Shown: positions 6,989 through 14,854, numbered from the stretch's first letter. The stretch is 18,426 nt of DNA from Candidatus Woesearchaeota archaeon (GCA_011045925.1 DSBS01000007.1:1-18426), one strand, 5' to 3'. Notes: generated by a model from the letters alone, not told the origin. Made by a program: numbers and translations.

Positions 6989-7732
6989 ATGGTTGATGCT
7001 ATTGACAAGATAAAGGATGACTTCTTAAGGAAGAGGAAAGATTTCTTTCCGATTGACCTTGAGAAAGACGAGCTGACGCGATTCCTTGGGTTTGGGCTTC
7101 CCAGAAATTCTCTTCTGCTTATGGAAGGCAGGGATGGCTCTGGCAAAAGTGTTATATCCCAGAGGTTCTGCTACAGCTTTCTTAAGGAAGAGGTTAGTGT
7201 TTCCTATATCTCTTCAGAGCTGAATACGGTCTCTTTTATAGAGCAGATGGATTCGCTTTCATATGACATAAAGGAGCATATCCTTGACGGAAAACTGCTA
7301 TTTATTCCTGTATTCCCAATATTTGGCAATGTCGTTTTTAACGAGAGCTTTGTAGAAGACTTAATTGCAAATGAAAAGATATTCAGCAGTGATGTGATAA
7401 TCTTTGATACGTTTTCTTTTATTTTTGTCAATGAAAACTTCCCGATTGCCAAGTGGATGAGTATGATTAAGGTTTTCAAGCATTTTGCCAGCAAAGGCAA
7501 GCTGATAATAATCTCGATTGACCCCGAGCATCTCCCAAAAGAGTATCTTACTGTAGTAAGGTCGCTTTGTGATATTTATTTTGAGCTTCTTATAAAGGCT
7601 ATTGCCGGAGAGACTGTAAGGGTGATAGACATAAAGAGGTTTAAGAGGCCTGCCGGTCCGTTTACTCCGGTTATTCCATTCAGGATTGTTCCTGGGCATG
7701 GCCTGATAATAGAAATAGCAACCCTTGAATAA
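6989..7732 (+). CDS. flaH: Archaellum ATP-binding regulator FlaH (ArlH)
   Basis: 247 residues, RecA/KaiC-like fold. Walker A is GRDGSGKS at residues 47-54 and Walker B is DVIIFD at 135-140, followed by T-F. FlaH binds ATP, has little or no turnover in studied species, and docks on the motor ATPase FlaI at the cytoplasmic side of the archaellum base. Length is normal (about 230-250). GAGG at 6975-6978, ten bases before the ATG, is a plausible ribosome-binding site. It sits directly before flaI, the conserved H-I-J order. Both nucleotide-binding motifs are intact. Confidence 0.93.
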   Translation: MVDAIDKIKDDFLRKRKDFFPIDLEKDELTRFLGFGLPRNSLLLMEGRDGSGKSVISQRFCYSFLKEEVSVSYISSELNTVSFIEQMDSLSYDIKEHILDGKLLFIPVFPIFGNVVFNESFVEDLIANEKIFSSDVIIFDTFSFIFVNENFPIAKWMSMIKVFKHFASKGKLIIISIDPEHLPKEYLTVVRSLCDIYFELLIKAIAGETVRVIDIKRFKRPAGPFTPVIPFRIVPGHGLIIEIATLE

Positions 7733-7743
7733 GCTGTTAAAAA

Positions 7744-9393
7744 ATGCCAGCCGAAAAAGAAAAGGAAAGAGTAACAAAGGCGCAGGCAAACTTCGACATA
7801 GCCCTTAGGTCGTATACCCATCTTAGGAAGTATATTGATGAGATTACAAAAACCATGCCCACGCCAACCTATTATACTGAGCTCAGCTTTGAGCTGAAGA
7901 AAGACAGTAGCTCGCTAAACATCCTTTATCCTGTAGGGGACCAGCTTTTTGTGCATGCATTCAGGGATGATAAAGGCAAGGCAAATTATTTTGTTGTAGA
8001 GCCCCAGCTTGACGGCAGGACTCTTAAGATTCTGGATAAGGTGCTGGACAGGATGATTGAGATTATCCACAGGCTTCCAGTTCCAAAAGAAGAGATGGAT
8101 ATTGTCTCGCACATCTCCGGCCTGCTCAACAAGATTGTGTCAATAAGCACTTTTAAGGGTGTGTCCGGGCTTGGCATGAACAGAATACTTGTTACGCCTG
8201 AGCAGTATGTTATAATTAAGTACTTTCTTCTAAGAAACCTTGTAGGCTTTTCAAAGCTTGAGCCCCTTCTCAATGACCCTTACATTGAGGATATACACTG
8301 TACAGGAGTCGGAAAGATTAAGCTCGTTCACAAAATCTTTGGAATGATGTATACAAACATCGATTTCCCCGAGGACATCTCAATTAACAAGTACATGCTT
8401 GAAACCTCTGAGAGGGTAGAAAGGCCAGTATCTAATTCAAGGCCTGTTGTAGATGCCATAATGCCAGATGGATCCAGGGTAAACTTTATTTTTGGAAGAG
8501 ACATTTCCAGGGAGGGTTCAAGCTTTACTATCAGGAAGTTCTCTGAAGTGCCGATTAGCATTATAAACCTTTGTGACTTCAATACGATTAGTGAGGAAAT
8601 TGCTGCTTACCTCTGGCTGATAATTGAGGCAGGCATGAATATCTTTATATGCGGGGAGACTGCTTCAGGAAAGACCACAACACTTAATGCAACCTCGGTT
8701 TTTATCAGCCCGGATAAGAAGGTATACACAGTAGAAAACACGCCAGAAGTAACCCTGCCGCACAAGACCTGGCAGCACCTTGTAACAAGAGAAGCAGGCA
8801 AGGATACAGATGTTGATATGTTTGACCTGCTTCTTGCTGCTCTCAGGAGCAGGCCAGACTATGTAATTGTAGGAGAGATCAGGGGAAAGGAAGGAAATGT
8901 AGCGTTCCAGGCAATGCAGACTGGCCATCCTGTAATAAGTACATTTCACGCCGGCTCTGTGCATTCAATGGTTCAGAGGCTGACCGGGCACCCTATTGAT
9001 GTTCCCATCTCTTTCGTAGATAACCTTAACGTAGTCCTTATCCAGCAGACTGTCTCGGTAAATAACCACCTTGTAAGGAGGGTTCTTAGCGTATCTGAGA
9101 TTGAGCGGTATTATGATGTTGAGAATAAGGTTGTCTCAAGAAGGGTTTTTGTCTGGGACAGGTTTGCTGACAGCTTTTACTTTAGTGGATACCATAATAG
9201 CTACATTCTGGAGAAGAAGGTTGCCCCTAAGCTTGGAATTGACCCAAACGAGATTTACAATGAGCTCGCAAGGAGGGCAAATATTATCTCGAAGATGAAG
9301 CAGAGTAAGATTTTCAATTATTACGAAGTCTGGAAGTATGTAAAGCTCTTCTACCAGAAAGGAGTTTCCTCACTAACTGAGGCGTTAGCATGA
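7744..9393 (+). CDS. flaI: Archaellum motor ATPase FlaI (ArlI)
   Basis: 549 residues, a type II/IV secretion superfamily ATPase. FlaI forms the hexamer that powers archaellum assembly and rotation. The variable N-terminal domain spans about residues 1-230. The catalytic domain has Walker A GETASGKT at 304-311, an Asp box around VYTVENTPEV, Walker B-like PDYVIVGEIRG at 371-381, and the His-box region with ISTFHAG. These are the hallmarks of the family and all are intact. Length is normal (about 550). It starts 12 bases after flaH with no obvious Shine-Dalgarno site, and its end overlaps flaJ by four bases. Pilus ATPases are related, but the flaH and flaJ neighbours make the archaellum assignment strong. 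Confidence 0.95.
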   Translation: MPAEKEKERVTKAQANFDIALRSYTHLRKYIDEITKTMPTPTYYTELSFELKKDSSSLNILYPVGDQLFVHAFRDDKGKANYFVVEPQLDGRTLKILDKVLDRMIEIIHRLPVPKEEMDIVSHISGLLNKIVSISTFKGVSGLGMNRILVTPEQYVIIKYFLLRNLVGFSKLEPLLNDPYIEDIHCTGVGKIKLVHKIFGMMYTNIDFPEDISINKYMLETSERVERPVSNSRPVVDAIMPDGSRVNFIFGRDISREGSSFTIRKFSEVPISIINLCDFNTISEEIAAYLWLIIEAGMNIFICGETASGKTTTLNATSVFISPDKKVYTVENTPEVTLPHKTWQHLVTREAGKDTDVDMFDLLLAALRSRPDYVIVGEIRGKEGNVAFQAMQTGHPVISTFHAGSVHSMVQRLTGHPIDVPISFVDNLNVVLIQQTVSVNNHLVRRVLSVSEIERYYDVENKVVSRRVFVWDRFADSFYFSGYHNSYILEKKVAPKLGIDPNEIYNELARRANIISKMKQSKIFNYYEVWKYVKLFYQKGVSSLTEALA

Positions 9394-11054
9394 TAAGCTT
9401 CTTTAACAGGCTTGGGTATGCATCAGTCTTTGACTACCTGCTTAAAGTAGGCCTTCCGGTGTTTGCAATCTGCGGGATTATGTTCTTCACAGTAAGGGCG
9501 CTTAGCATAGGGTTGTATTTCGACATTATTGTCATGGCAATTGGCTTTCTTTTTGTTTTGCTTTATCCAATAATTATTAATGAGAAAAGAAGGGTGTCAA
9601 TAGACCAGAACCTTCATTTCTTTATAACATATGGAGGCGCTCTGAGCACAGTTGGCCTGTCAAGGCCGATGTTTTTTAAGATGCTTGGGGAGAAAAAGCA
9701 TTATGGTTATACCAGCGAGCTGATGAAAAAGATGGTTTATGTAGCTAAGAGGTGGAATGTTGGCTTTGCAAAAACCACGAGAAAGCTTGCAAAGCTCTGC
9801 CCATCAACAATCCTTTCTGGTTTCTTATACAGGCTTGCTTCATCCTTGGATTTTGGTGTTGACTTAGAGAACTTTCTCTGGGAAGAGCAGGATTCCCTGA
9901 TGCAGGATTACTCAACCCAATACAAGCAGTCAATTGAAAACATCTCAATGCTTAGGGAGGTTTACATTGCAATGACAATTTCATTTGCATTTGCAATGAG
10001 TGCAGCCCTGCTCCTCCCTATGATAATGGGCATACCCATGTCAGTAGCGCTTCAGTTTGGCATAGTTGGCATCATAACAATTGACCTTATTATGCTTGTG
10101 CTCATCCAGGCATTTATTCCTCCGGACAGGCTTCTTCATAAGCTAAAGCACAAAGACGAGCTTTCAAAGATAGCCTTTCCTTTGTTCTGCCTTGCATTGG
10201 CTGTCTGCTCGGTGATTTTTTACCTTCTGTTTATGCTTACTTCACTGGACCTTCTTGTGGTTTTTGCAGTCAGCTGCATTCCCCTTTTTTTTATAGGCCT
10301 GCTTGGAAAAAAGATAGAAAAGCAGGTTAGTGAGAGAGACAGGGATTTTCCCGCTTTTGTTAGGTCGCTGGGTTCTACTTTGTATGCGCAGGGAACCAGT
10401 GTAACAACCTCGCTTAAGTCCTTAATTGTTCACGAGCTGGGCTCAATCAAGATTCTGGTTGAAAACCTTTACAAGAGGCTTTTCCTCAGGATTAATAACG
10501 AAAAGGCATGGTATTTCTTTTCAGCAGAAAGCGGAAGCAACCTGATAAACCAGTTTGTCAACATTTTTTATGAGGCGATTTACCTTGGTGGCCACCCTGT
10601 AAAAATAGGAGAGATTGTAAGCAAAAACTTTCAGCAGCAGCTCTCCCTTAGGAAGCTCAGGCTCCAGATGGCTTCATCTTTGCGGGGAGCCCTGTACGGA
10701 GCCCTTCTTGGCTTTGTGGGAACAATATATATCTCTTATGCCATTTCAGGCTCTCTCTCAGAAATGTTCTCGTCAGCCCAGACAGATGTGGCCCTTGAAG
10801 GCCAGTTTTCAGGGCTTGCTGCATCGCTTTTTCCTGTCCCAGACGAGCAGGTAGCAGGCACTTCAGTTACAGTCATGCTTGCATTTATTATTATAATACA
10901 TTCCTTTTTTTCAGCCTTTATGCTCAAAATGATAGATGGAGGGTCAAAATACTCGCTTTTCGTCGACTTTGTGCTGATGCTTTTGCTGGGAGCCACAATT
11001 GTCTTCCTGATGCCTATATTTGTGGGGCAGCTAATCTCCCCGGTTGAGGTTTGA
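9390..11054 (+). CDS. flaJ: Archaellum membrane platform protein FlaJ (ArlJ)
   Basis: 554 residues with about nine predicted membrane segments: two at the N terminus (about 13-60), pairs around 190-240 and 255-305, and three near the C terminus. Two cytoplasmic helical domains lie between them, at about 65-185 and 310-430. This is the duplicated GspF/TadC layout of FlaJ, the integral membrane core on which FlaI acts. It starts in an ATGA overlap with flaI, with GAGG at 9379-9382 as ribosome-binding site. It ends the operon: a T-rich terminator follows and archaellin has a separate promoter. Confidence 0.93.
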   Translation: MISFFNRLGYASVFDYLLKVGLPVFAICGIMFFTVRALSIGLYFDIIVMAIGFLFVLLYPIIINEKRRVSIDQNLHFFITYGGALSTVGLSRPMFFKMLGEKKHYGYTSELMKKMVYVAKRWNVGFAKTTRKLAKLCPSTILSGFLYRLASSLDFGVDLENFLWEEQDSLMQDYSTQYKQSIENISMLREVYIAMTISFAFAMSAALLLPMIMGIPMSVALQFGIVGIITIDLIMLVLIQAFIPPDRLLHKLKHKDELSKIAFPLFCLALAVCSVIFYLLFMLTSLDLLVVFAVSCIPLFFIGLLGKKIEKQVSERDRDFPAFVRSLGSTLYAQGTSVTTSLKSLIVHELGSIKILVENLYKRLFLRINNEKAWYFFSAESGSNLINQFVNIFYEAIYLGGHPVKIGEIVSKNFQQQLSLRKLRLQMASSLRGALYGALLGFVGTIYISYAISGSLSEMFSSAQTDVALEGQFSGLAASLFPVPDEQVAGTSVTVMLAFIIIIHSFFSAFMLKMIDGGSKYSLFVDFVLMLLLGATIVFLMPIFVGQLISPVEV

Positions 11055-11090
11055 TTTTTAAAGCTTTTTTAACCCTTAAAAGCTAAAAAA
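11055..11090 (+). terminator. T-rich terminator after flaJ
   Basis: Directly after the flaJ stop come TTTTT (11055-11059) and TTTTTT (11065-11070). The surrounding TTTTTA..GCTTTTTTAA and TTAAAAGC.TAAAAA can pair imperfectly. Archaeal RNA polymerase terminates at U-tracts, so this probably separates flaJ transcription from the archaellin gene. Confidence 0.5.
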
Positions 11091-11098
11091 CAGAAAGC

Positions 11099-11106
11099 TT
11101 TAAATA
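11099..11106 (+). promoter_or_regulatory. TATA box of the archaellin gene
   Basis: TTTAAATA after CAGAAAGC matches an archaeal BRE/TATA element. Transcription would start near 11128, leaving a 5' UTR of about 58 bases. A separate promoter allows archaellin, needed in thousands of copies, to be made in excess of the motor proteins. Confidence 0.65.
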
Positions 11107-11140
11107 CTAGCGTGCATAAAAACACAACATATAATACAAA

Positions 11141-11164
11141 AAACTATATTAAGTTTTATAGTTT
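11141..11164 (+). repeat. Hairpin in the archaellin 5' UTR
   Basis: AAACTATA, an 8-base loop, then TATAGTTT: a perfect 8-base stem ending nine bases before the ribosome-binding site. Four bases after it, CTAG (11168-11171) and CTAG (11180-11183) flank the ribosome-binding site and could pair weakly. Possible roles are mRNA stability or control of translation; none is shown. Confidence 0.5.
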
Positions 11165-11172
11165 AAGCTAGC

Positions 11173-11178
11173 GAGGTG
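11173..11178 (+). promoter_or_regulatory. Ribosome-binding site of archaellin
   Basis: GAGGTG lies seven bases before ATG 11186. It fixes the start, giving a pre-protein with a short class III leader of eight residues. Confidence 0.75.
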
Positions 11179-11185
11179 CCTAGAA

Positions 11186-12082
11186 ATGAGAAATCTTAGA
11201 AAGAAAGCTGAAATGGGGGTAGGAACCCTGATAATCTTTATTGCGCTGCTTCTGGTTGCTGCTGTTGCTGCTGGAGTAATTATCCAGTCTGCAATATCCA
11301 TGCAGGAGAAAGCCCTGACTACAAGCCAGCAGGCAAAGGGCCAGATTGCAACTTATGTAAGCTCTGTCGCAATTTACGGCCTGGATGGAAGAGACAGGTA
11401 TATTGAGTGGTTTGAGCAGATAATGAAGCTTGCGCCAGGCTCAGACCCAATAAAGCTTGATGATGCACTGATGATAATAACGCTTCATGATTCCTCAGCA
11501 ACCCTGCATTATCGTGGAGTCGGCAATACCTTTGACCAGAGCACCACCGGCTATATGACCAATCAGGTTGAAGTGCTGGGCGCTTTTTCCAATGAAACCT
11601 CTTATGAGCTGGCAGGCAATGACCTTGATGATGATGGGCTGCCTGATTCTGTTTATGTGACTAATGCAGGGGCGATAACATTTAACCTTAGCTCCGGTGT
11701 TGAGTTTGCTATCAGCGGAATAGACTGTTCAGCAGGCCCAACAAACATCACAGGCACATATAATGTAAATAATGATTACATCAGGACAGTGGAAGCAGAA
11801 GGCAGTTGTGGAGACAATGCAGTAGAGGCTGGAATAATCACAATAACCCCAACAAACCTTGGAAGGGGCTACTTTGCGGTTGAATATCTGCAGACTGGGC
11901 CAAACCATATTGAAGGAACGCTTCAGCACGGAGACCAGGTGCAGCTTTACATGCAGCCTCCCAGAAACATCGGAGAGAACGAGAATGTAAGGATAACGTT
12001 TATCCCAAAGCTTGGAACCCCAACCTACAAAGAGTTTACAACTCCGGATGTTATTGCTACTGAGAGAGTGGCATTGAGCTGA
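11186..12082 (+). CDS. flaB: Archaellin, the archaellum filament subunit
   Basis: 298 residues. The start MRNLRKKA-EMGVGTLIIFIA is a class III signal peptide. The archaeal prepilin peptidase (FlaK/PibD) should cut after Ala8, because KKA|EMGVGT aligns with the KKG|ASGIGT site of known archaellins. A hydrophobic helix at about 10-33 forms the filament core, then a long helix and a beta-rich outer domain. Residues 146-154 (D-L-D-D-D-G-L-P-D) match the calcium-loop pattern DxDxDGxxD. Sequons NET, NLS and NIT are possible glycosylation sites. No prepilin peptidase lies in the window. Only one archaellin gene is present here, downstream of flaJ; many archaea have several, placed first. Own promoter, UTR hairpin and strong ribosome-binding site indicate high expression. 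Confidence 0.93.
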   Translation: MRNLRKKAEMGVGTLIIFIALLLVAAVAAGVIIQSAISMQEKALTTSQQAKGQIATYVSSVAIYGLDGRDRYIEWFEQIMKLAPGSDPIKLDDALMIITLHDSSATLHYRGVGNTFDQSTTGYMTNQVEVLGAFSNETSYELAGNDLDDDGLPDSVYVTNAGAITFNLSSGVEFAISGIDCSAGPTNITGTYNVNNDYIRTVEAEGSCGDNAVEAGIITITPTNLGRGYFAVEYLQTGPNHIEGTLQHGDQVQLYMQPPRNIGENENVRITFIPKLGTPTYKEFTTPDVIATERVALS

Positions 12083-12106
12083 TTTAATTTGTTATATTAT
12101 TTTATA

Positions 12107-12113
12107 TTTTTTT
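12107..12113 (+). terminator. T-tract terminator after archaellin
   Basis: Seven T's lie 25 bases after the archaellin stop, within a very A/T-rich gap. The same gap holds TATA-like TTTATATTT (12101-12109), about 65 bases before the next start codon, so end and restart of transcription may overlap here. Confidence 0.4.
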
Positions 12114-12169
12114 AATTTAGTAAAAAGCAAGGCGTGCTTAGTCAGGAAAAATGTTTTAAAGGTGGTATT

Positions 12170-12466
12170 ATGCCCGCAAAAAAACCAAAAGATAATCAAG
12201 AAAAGAAAAAGCGAAAGATTAGGTCGCATCATCTTGAAAGGTCAGCGATATTCCTTATGATTTCGCTTTCTGTTGTTGGCGCTATAATCTTTTTGGCATC
12301 GCTGTCAATAACATCAGGAAGTACTGCACCAACAGAAATCCAGGTTGTCCAGATGAGGCAAAGCGGGATTATACTGCTCTTGTTGATAGTCCTGCTTGCT
12401 AACATTGTGCAGTTTGTTGTGCTTGCAAGAATATATGAGCAGCATGAAGAAGATCTGGCGAGGTAG
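12170..12466 (+). CDS. Small protein with two membrane helices, unknown function
   Basis: 98 residues from ATG 12170, chosen because AAAGGTGG (12158-12165) precedes it; an in-frame GTG at 12134 has no such site. A lysine/arginine-rich cytoplasmic tail (MPAKKPKDNQEKKKRKIRSH) leads into a membrane helix at about residues 25-47, a short loop rich in Ser/Thr, and a second helix at about 66-86 with a charged end (EQHEEDLAR). By the positive-inside rule both ends are cytoplasmic. I do not recognise a family. It is tied to the following lipoprotein: that gene's ribosome-binding site lies inside this gene's last codons. The two could form a membrane complex; a link to the archaellum rests only on position. 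Confidence 0.7.
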   Translation: MPAKKPKDNQEKKKRKIRSHHLERSAIFLMISLSVVGAIIFLASLSITSGSTAPTEIQVVQMRQSGIILLLLIVLLANIVQFVVLARIYEQHEEDLAR

Positions 12467-12473
12467 TTTAATA

Positions 12474-13589
12474 ATGCTTAAGAAAAATTCAATTGTTCTT
12501 TTAGCAGTCATTTTTGCTTTTTCTATGCTTTTCCTGGCTGGCTGCAACTCTAAGAAAGATCTTGGAACAAATCCTTTTATTGGAGGAATAAAAGCCCTTT
12601 CGCTGGAATTTATTCCAAATGCCCCTCCTTTAGAGATTCTTGATTCAGGGCTCCAGCCTTTTTCTGTAGCTGTAAAGGTAACTAATGAAGGAGAGGCAGA
12701 GGTAAAGGCAGAAAACGCAAGAGTGTGGATTGATGGATTCAGCCCTTCTCTTTATGATACAAGGAGCGAACTCCTCTTTAAGCCCCTTGAGATGGACCTT
12801 ATGAGAACAAGAATGACTGCAGACAGGTCTATCGTGCCAGGAGGAAGCGTAACTGAGCTTTTTCCAGTTGATGGCGATCTGGTCTATAAATTTTCTGTTT
12901 CTGGCAACCAAGAGCAGGCTTTTAGGGCAAACTTATGTTATCTCTATAAGACAGAGGCAACCTCCTCAATCTGCTTTGATTCTGTTTTGGTCAGGCCTGC
13001 CGGAGATGGAATCTGCCTTCTTTCAGGACAGAAGCAGGTTTTTGCATCATCAGGTCCTGTGACTGTTTCAGCATTGAGCCAGCAGCCCGTGGGAACTGAC
13101 AGGTTGAGAATAGAGTTTAAGGTGGAGCATCTTGGCTCAGGAAAGGTAATTAAGCCGTTCCTGGACAATTTCATTGAGGATACATGTTTGACATCCACCC
13201 AGCAGGATTACTTCACTAATGAGAATATTGTTTTTGTAAAGGTTGATCCGATTGGGAGCTGGTCTTCCGGGAGGTTTGAGTGCAGGTTTTCCACTAATCC
13301 TGAATTTAGCTCAGCAGCAGTCCGTAGCGGCAGTTATGGCGTTAGCTGTGTGACAGTATCAGGCAAGGATACCTGCAAGCCTAACGTACCTCAGTCTAAC
13401 CAGCAGGGATTTGTGAGGCTTATACCTTATACCGACGGAGAGGGAGACTACGGCACGGTTGTTTGTGACTATTACTACGGAAACGAGGACAAGGGCAACT
13501 TTATAACACAGCTTAACATTCAGCTGTTCTACCAGTACAAGCAGTCAGCAATGAGGAAAGTCATAATAAAGCACACTGACTTTGAGTAA
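12474..13589 (+). CDS. Secreted lipoprotein of unknown function
   Basis: 371 residues from ATG 12474, supported by GAGGT at 12460-12464. The signal peptide ends in the lipobox FLAGC with Cys24 as the lipid-anchored residue, so the protein sits on the outer face of the membrane. After a linker (NPFIGGIKALSLEFIPNAPP), about residues 45-130 look like an immunoglobulin-type beta domain (FSVAVKVTNEGEAEVKAENARVWI). Further beta-rich repeats follow with several cysteines that could form disulfides, and it ends with FYQYKQSAMRKVIIKHTDFE. From memory, the NPFIGG plus beta-domain arrangement recurs in secreted DPANN proteins without known function. It is translationally coupled to the upstream two-helix protein. 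Confidence 0.7.
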   Translation: MLKKNSIVLLAVIFAFSMLFLAGCNSKKDLGTNPFIGGIKALSLEFIPNAPPLEILDSGLQPFSVAVKVTNEGEAEVKAENARVWIDGFSPSLYDTRSELLFKPLEMDLMRTRMTADRSIVPGGSVTELFPVDGDLVYKFSVSGNQEQAFRANLCYLYKTEATSSICFDSVLVRPAGDGICLLSGQKQVFASSGPVTVSALSQQPVGTDRLRIEFKVEHLGSGKVIKPFLDNFIEDTCLTSTQQDYFTNENIVFVKVDPIGSWSSGRFECRFSTNPEFSSAAVRSGSYGVSCVTVSGKDTCKPNVPQSNQQGFVRLIPYTDGEGDYGTVVCDYYYGNEDKGNFITQLNIQLFYQYKQSAMRKVIIKHTDFE

Positions 13590-13598
13590 GCAGAAATA

Positions 13599-13642
13599 TT
13601 TTTGCTTGTCTTTCTTTATCTTAATTTTGGCTTTCACTTCTT
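13599..13642 (+). terminator. Pyrimidine-rich end of the lipoprotein transcript
   Basis: After the lipoprotein stop, TTTTT at 13599-13603 is followed by a run of T- and C-rich sequence up to the end of the converging coiled-coil gene. This fits an archaeal U-tract terminator. No hairpin is clear. Confidence 0.35.
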
Positions 13643-13837
13643 TTACTTTCTGTTGTCTTTTTGCTGAGATTTGCTTAAGAATTCTTTTTTAAGGAGCAGG
13701 ACTTTCTCGCTAAGGCTGTTAATGTCATCCTTCAGCTTAATAATCTGCGCATCTTTTTCTTTTATTTGCCTTTCGAGCTCAAGGGAATAGCTTTTTAGCT
13801 CTTCAATAAGAGCTTCTTTTTTATTTTCTTCTTTCAT
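13643..13837 (-). CDS. Small coiled-coil protein coupled to rfcS
   Basis: 64 residues, almost entirely heptad-like: IEELKSYSLELERQIKEKDA continuing through IIKLKDDINSLSEKVLLLKK, ending in a basic tail. It would form a parallel dimer or pair with a partner coil. Its ATG overlaps the rfcS stop codon by ATGA, so it is co-translated with the clamp loader subunit. I do not recognise the family. The clean overlap, the strong coiled-coil pattern and the lack of another gene here support it as real. A role with RFC or PCNA is only a positional guess. Confidence 0.65.
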   Translation of the reverse strand: MKEENKKEALIEELKSYSLELERQIKEKDAQIIKLKDDINSLSEKVLLLKKEFLSKSQQKDNRK

Positions 13838-14799
13838 TTTCCATTCTCTATGCTTATCCTAGCAATAGTTGCGAGCAGGCTTTCTAGCTGTAAAATAGTG
13901 TCAGAGCCTTCAACAAGCCTGAACTCATGCTCTCCGCAGGCCTCAACCATCAAAAGCTTGCTGGTGTCATCTGTGGCTGAAGCAAGCACCTGCCTGTGTA
14001 TCTGCTTGACCATATCTAAGCCTGAAAGGCCATACTCATACAAGGCTTTTATCATCAACTCTCGGGATTTTTCAAGCTTTCCCTGAAATGCATAATCCAG
14101 GAATTCTTCTACTTCCTTCGGCCTTGCGTTAGAGGAGATCTCATAGACAAGCTTTTCATCAACCTTCCTGGAAAGGGCAGCGCAGGACTGAAGTATATTC
14201 TCAAGCTTTCTGCAGTCGCCTTCAGAAACCTCAAAAAGCGCGTCCTTCCCGCCTGCGCTAATCTCAAGCCCTTCACTTTTCGCAATCTTGTCAATGAGCT
14301 TTTCAATCTGCTCTTTTTTAAGTGGCTTAAACCTGAAAACCGCGCACCTAGACTGTATTGGCTCAATTATCTTGGAAGAGTAATTGCAGGCAAGAATAAA
14401 CCTGCAGGTTTTTGTGTAATTCTCCATAGTCCTTCTCAGGGCTTGCTGAGCTTCCCTTGTAAGCGCGTCACTCTCATCAAGGTAAACAACCTTAAACGGC
14501 ACATCAGAAATTGACCTGGTCCTGGCAAAGTCTTTTACCTTTGTCCTAACAACATCGATGCCTCTTTCATCTGAGGCATTGAGCTCAAGAAAATTCTCTC
14601 TCCAAGCGCTTCCATAGAGCTTCCTTGCAATTATAACTGCCAGGGTAGTTTTTCCAATGCCTGGCGGGCCTGAGAAAAGCAGGTGAGGCAGGTTCTTTAG
14701 CTCCACAAAAGCCTTGGTTCTTTTAACTATCTCTTCCTGGCCAAACACCTCGCTGAATTCTTTTGGCCTGTACTTTTCGGTCCAGATTTCATGGTCCAT
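13834..14799 (-). CDS. rfcS: Replication factor C small subunit (clamp loader)
   Basis: 321 residues from ATG 14799. RfcS with RfcL loads the PCNA ring onto primed DNA. It opens with W-TEKYRP, followed by the Walker A region SGPPGIGKTTLA, LNASDERGID (an RFC signature), Walker B VVYLDESDALT, sensor region ILACNYSSKI and the SRC arginine finger (IQSRCAVFRF). A lid and collar domain fill the C-terminal third. All catalytic motifs are intact and length is normal (about 320). A GTG at 14811 would add four residues, but the TATA box is 28 bases before ATG 14799, favouring the ATG and a leaderless mRNA. No rfcL gene is in the window. It shares its upstream region with a divergent PIN-domain gene. 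Confidence 0.95.
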   Translation of the reverse strand: MDHEIWTEKYRPKEFSEVFGQEEIVKRTKAFVELKNLPHLLFSGPPGIGKTTLAVIIARKLYGSAWRENFLELNASDERGIDVVRTKVKDFARTRSISDVPFKVVYLDESDALTREAQQALRRTMENYTKTCRFILACNYSSKIIEPIQSRCAVFRFKPLKKEQIEKLIDKIAKSEGLEISAGGKDALFEVSEGDCRKLENILQSCAALSRKVDEKLVYEISSNARPKEVEEFLDYAFQGKLEKSRELMIKALYEYGLSGLDMVKQIHRQVLASATDDTSKLLMVEACGEHEFRLVEGSDTILQLESLLATIARISIENGK

Positions 14800-14821
14800 A
14801 ATCCAGTACACAGGAGAATAC

Positions 14822-14833
14822 TTTTTAAATATT
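14822..14833. promoter_or_regulatory. Shared TATA region between rfcS and the PIN/rpo7 operon
   Basis: TTTTTAAATATT lies in the 55-base gap between two divergent start codons (14799 and 14855). Its centre is 28 bases from each ATG, the distance expected for leaderless transcription both ways. Read on either strand it gives a TATA-like core (TTTAAATAT / ATATTTAAA). It may be one bidirectional element or two overlapping ones. Confidence 0.55.
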
Positions 14834-14854
14834 GTGATTTTATTTATTTAGAAA

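Noticed and set aside
7361..7821. Overlapping minus-strand open frames opposite the end of flaH and start of flaI
   Set aside because: They lie opposite conserved genes, have no promoter or ribosome-binding site and give low-complexity, cysteine/serine-rich translations typical of antisense shadows.
7744..11054. Type IV pilus or secretion system instead of an archaellum
   Set aside because: FlaI and FlaJ relatives occur in pili, but the adjacent FlaH, the FlaF/FlaG-like protein and a typical archaellin are specific to archaella.
12134..12169. GTG start for the two-helix membrane protein
   Set aside because: No ribosome-binding site precedes it, while AAAGGTGG directly precedes ATG 12170.
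12396..12473. N-terminal extension of the lipoprotein from an upstream start
   Set aside because: It would put 26 residues ahead of a normal lipoprotein signal peptide and overlap the previous gene; the ribosome-binding site at 12460-12464 points to ATG 12474.
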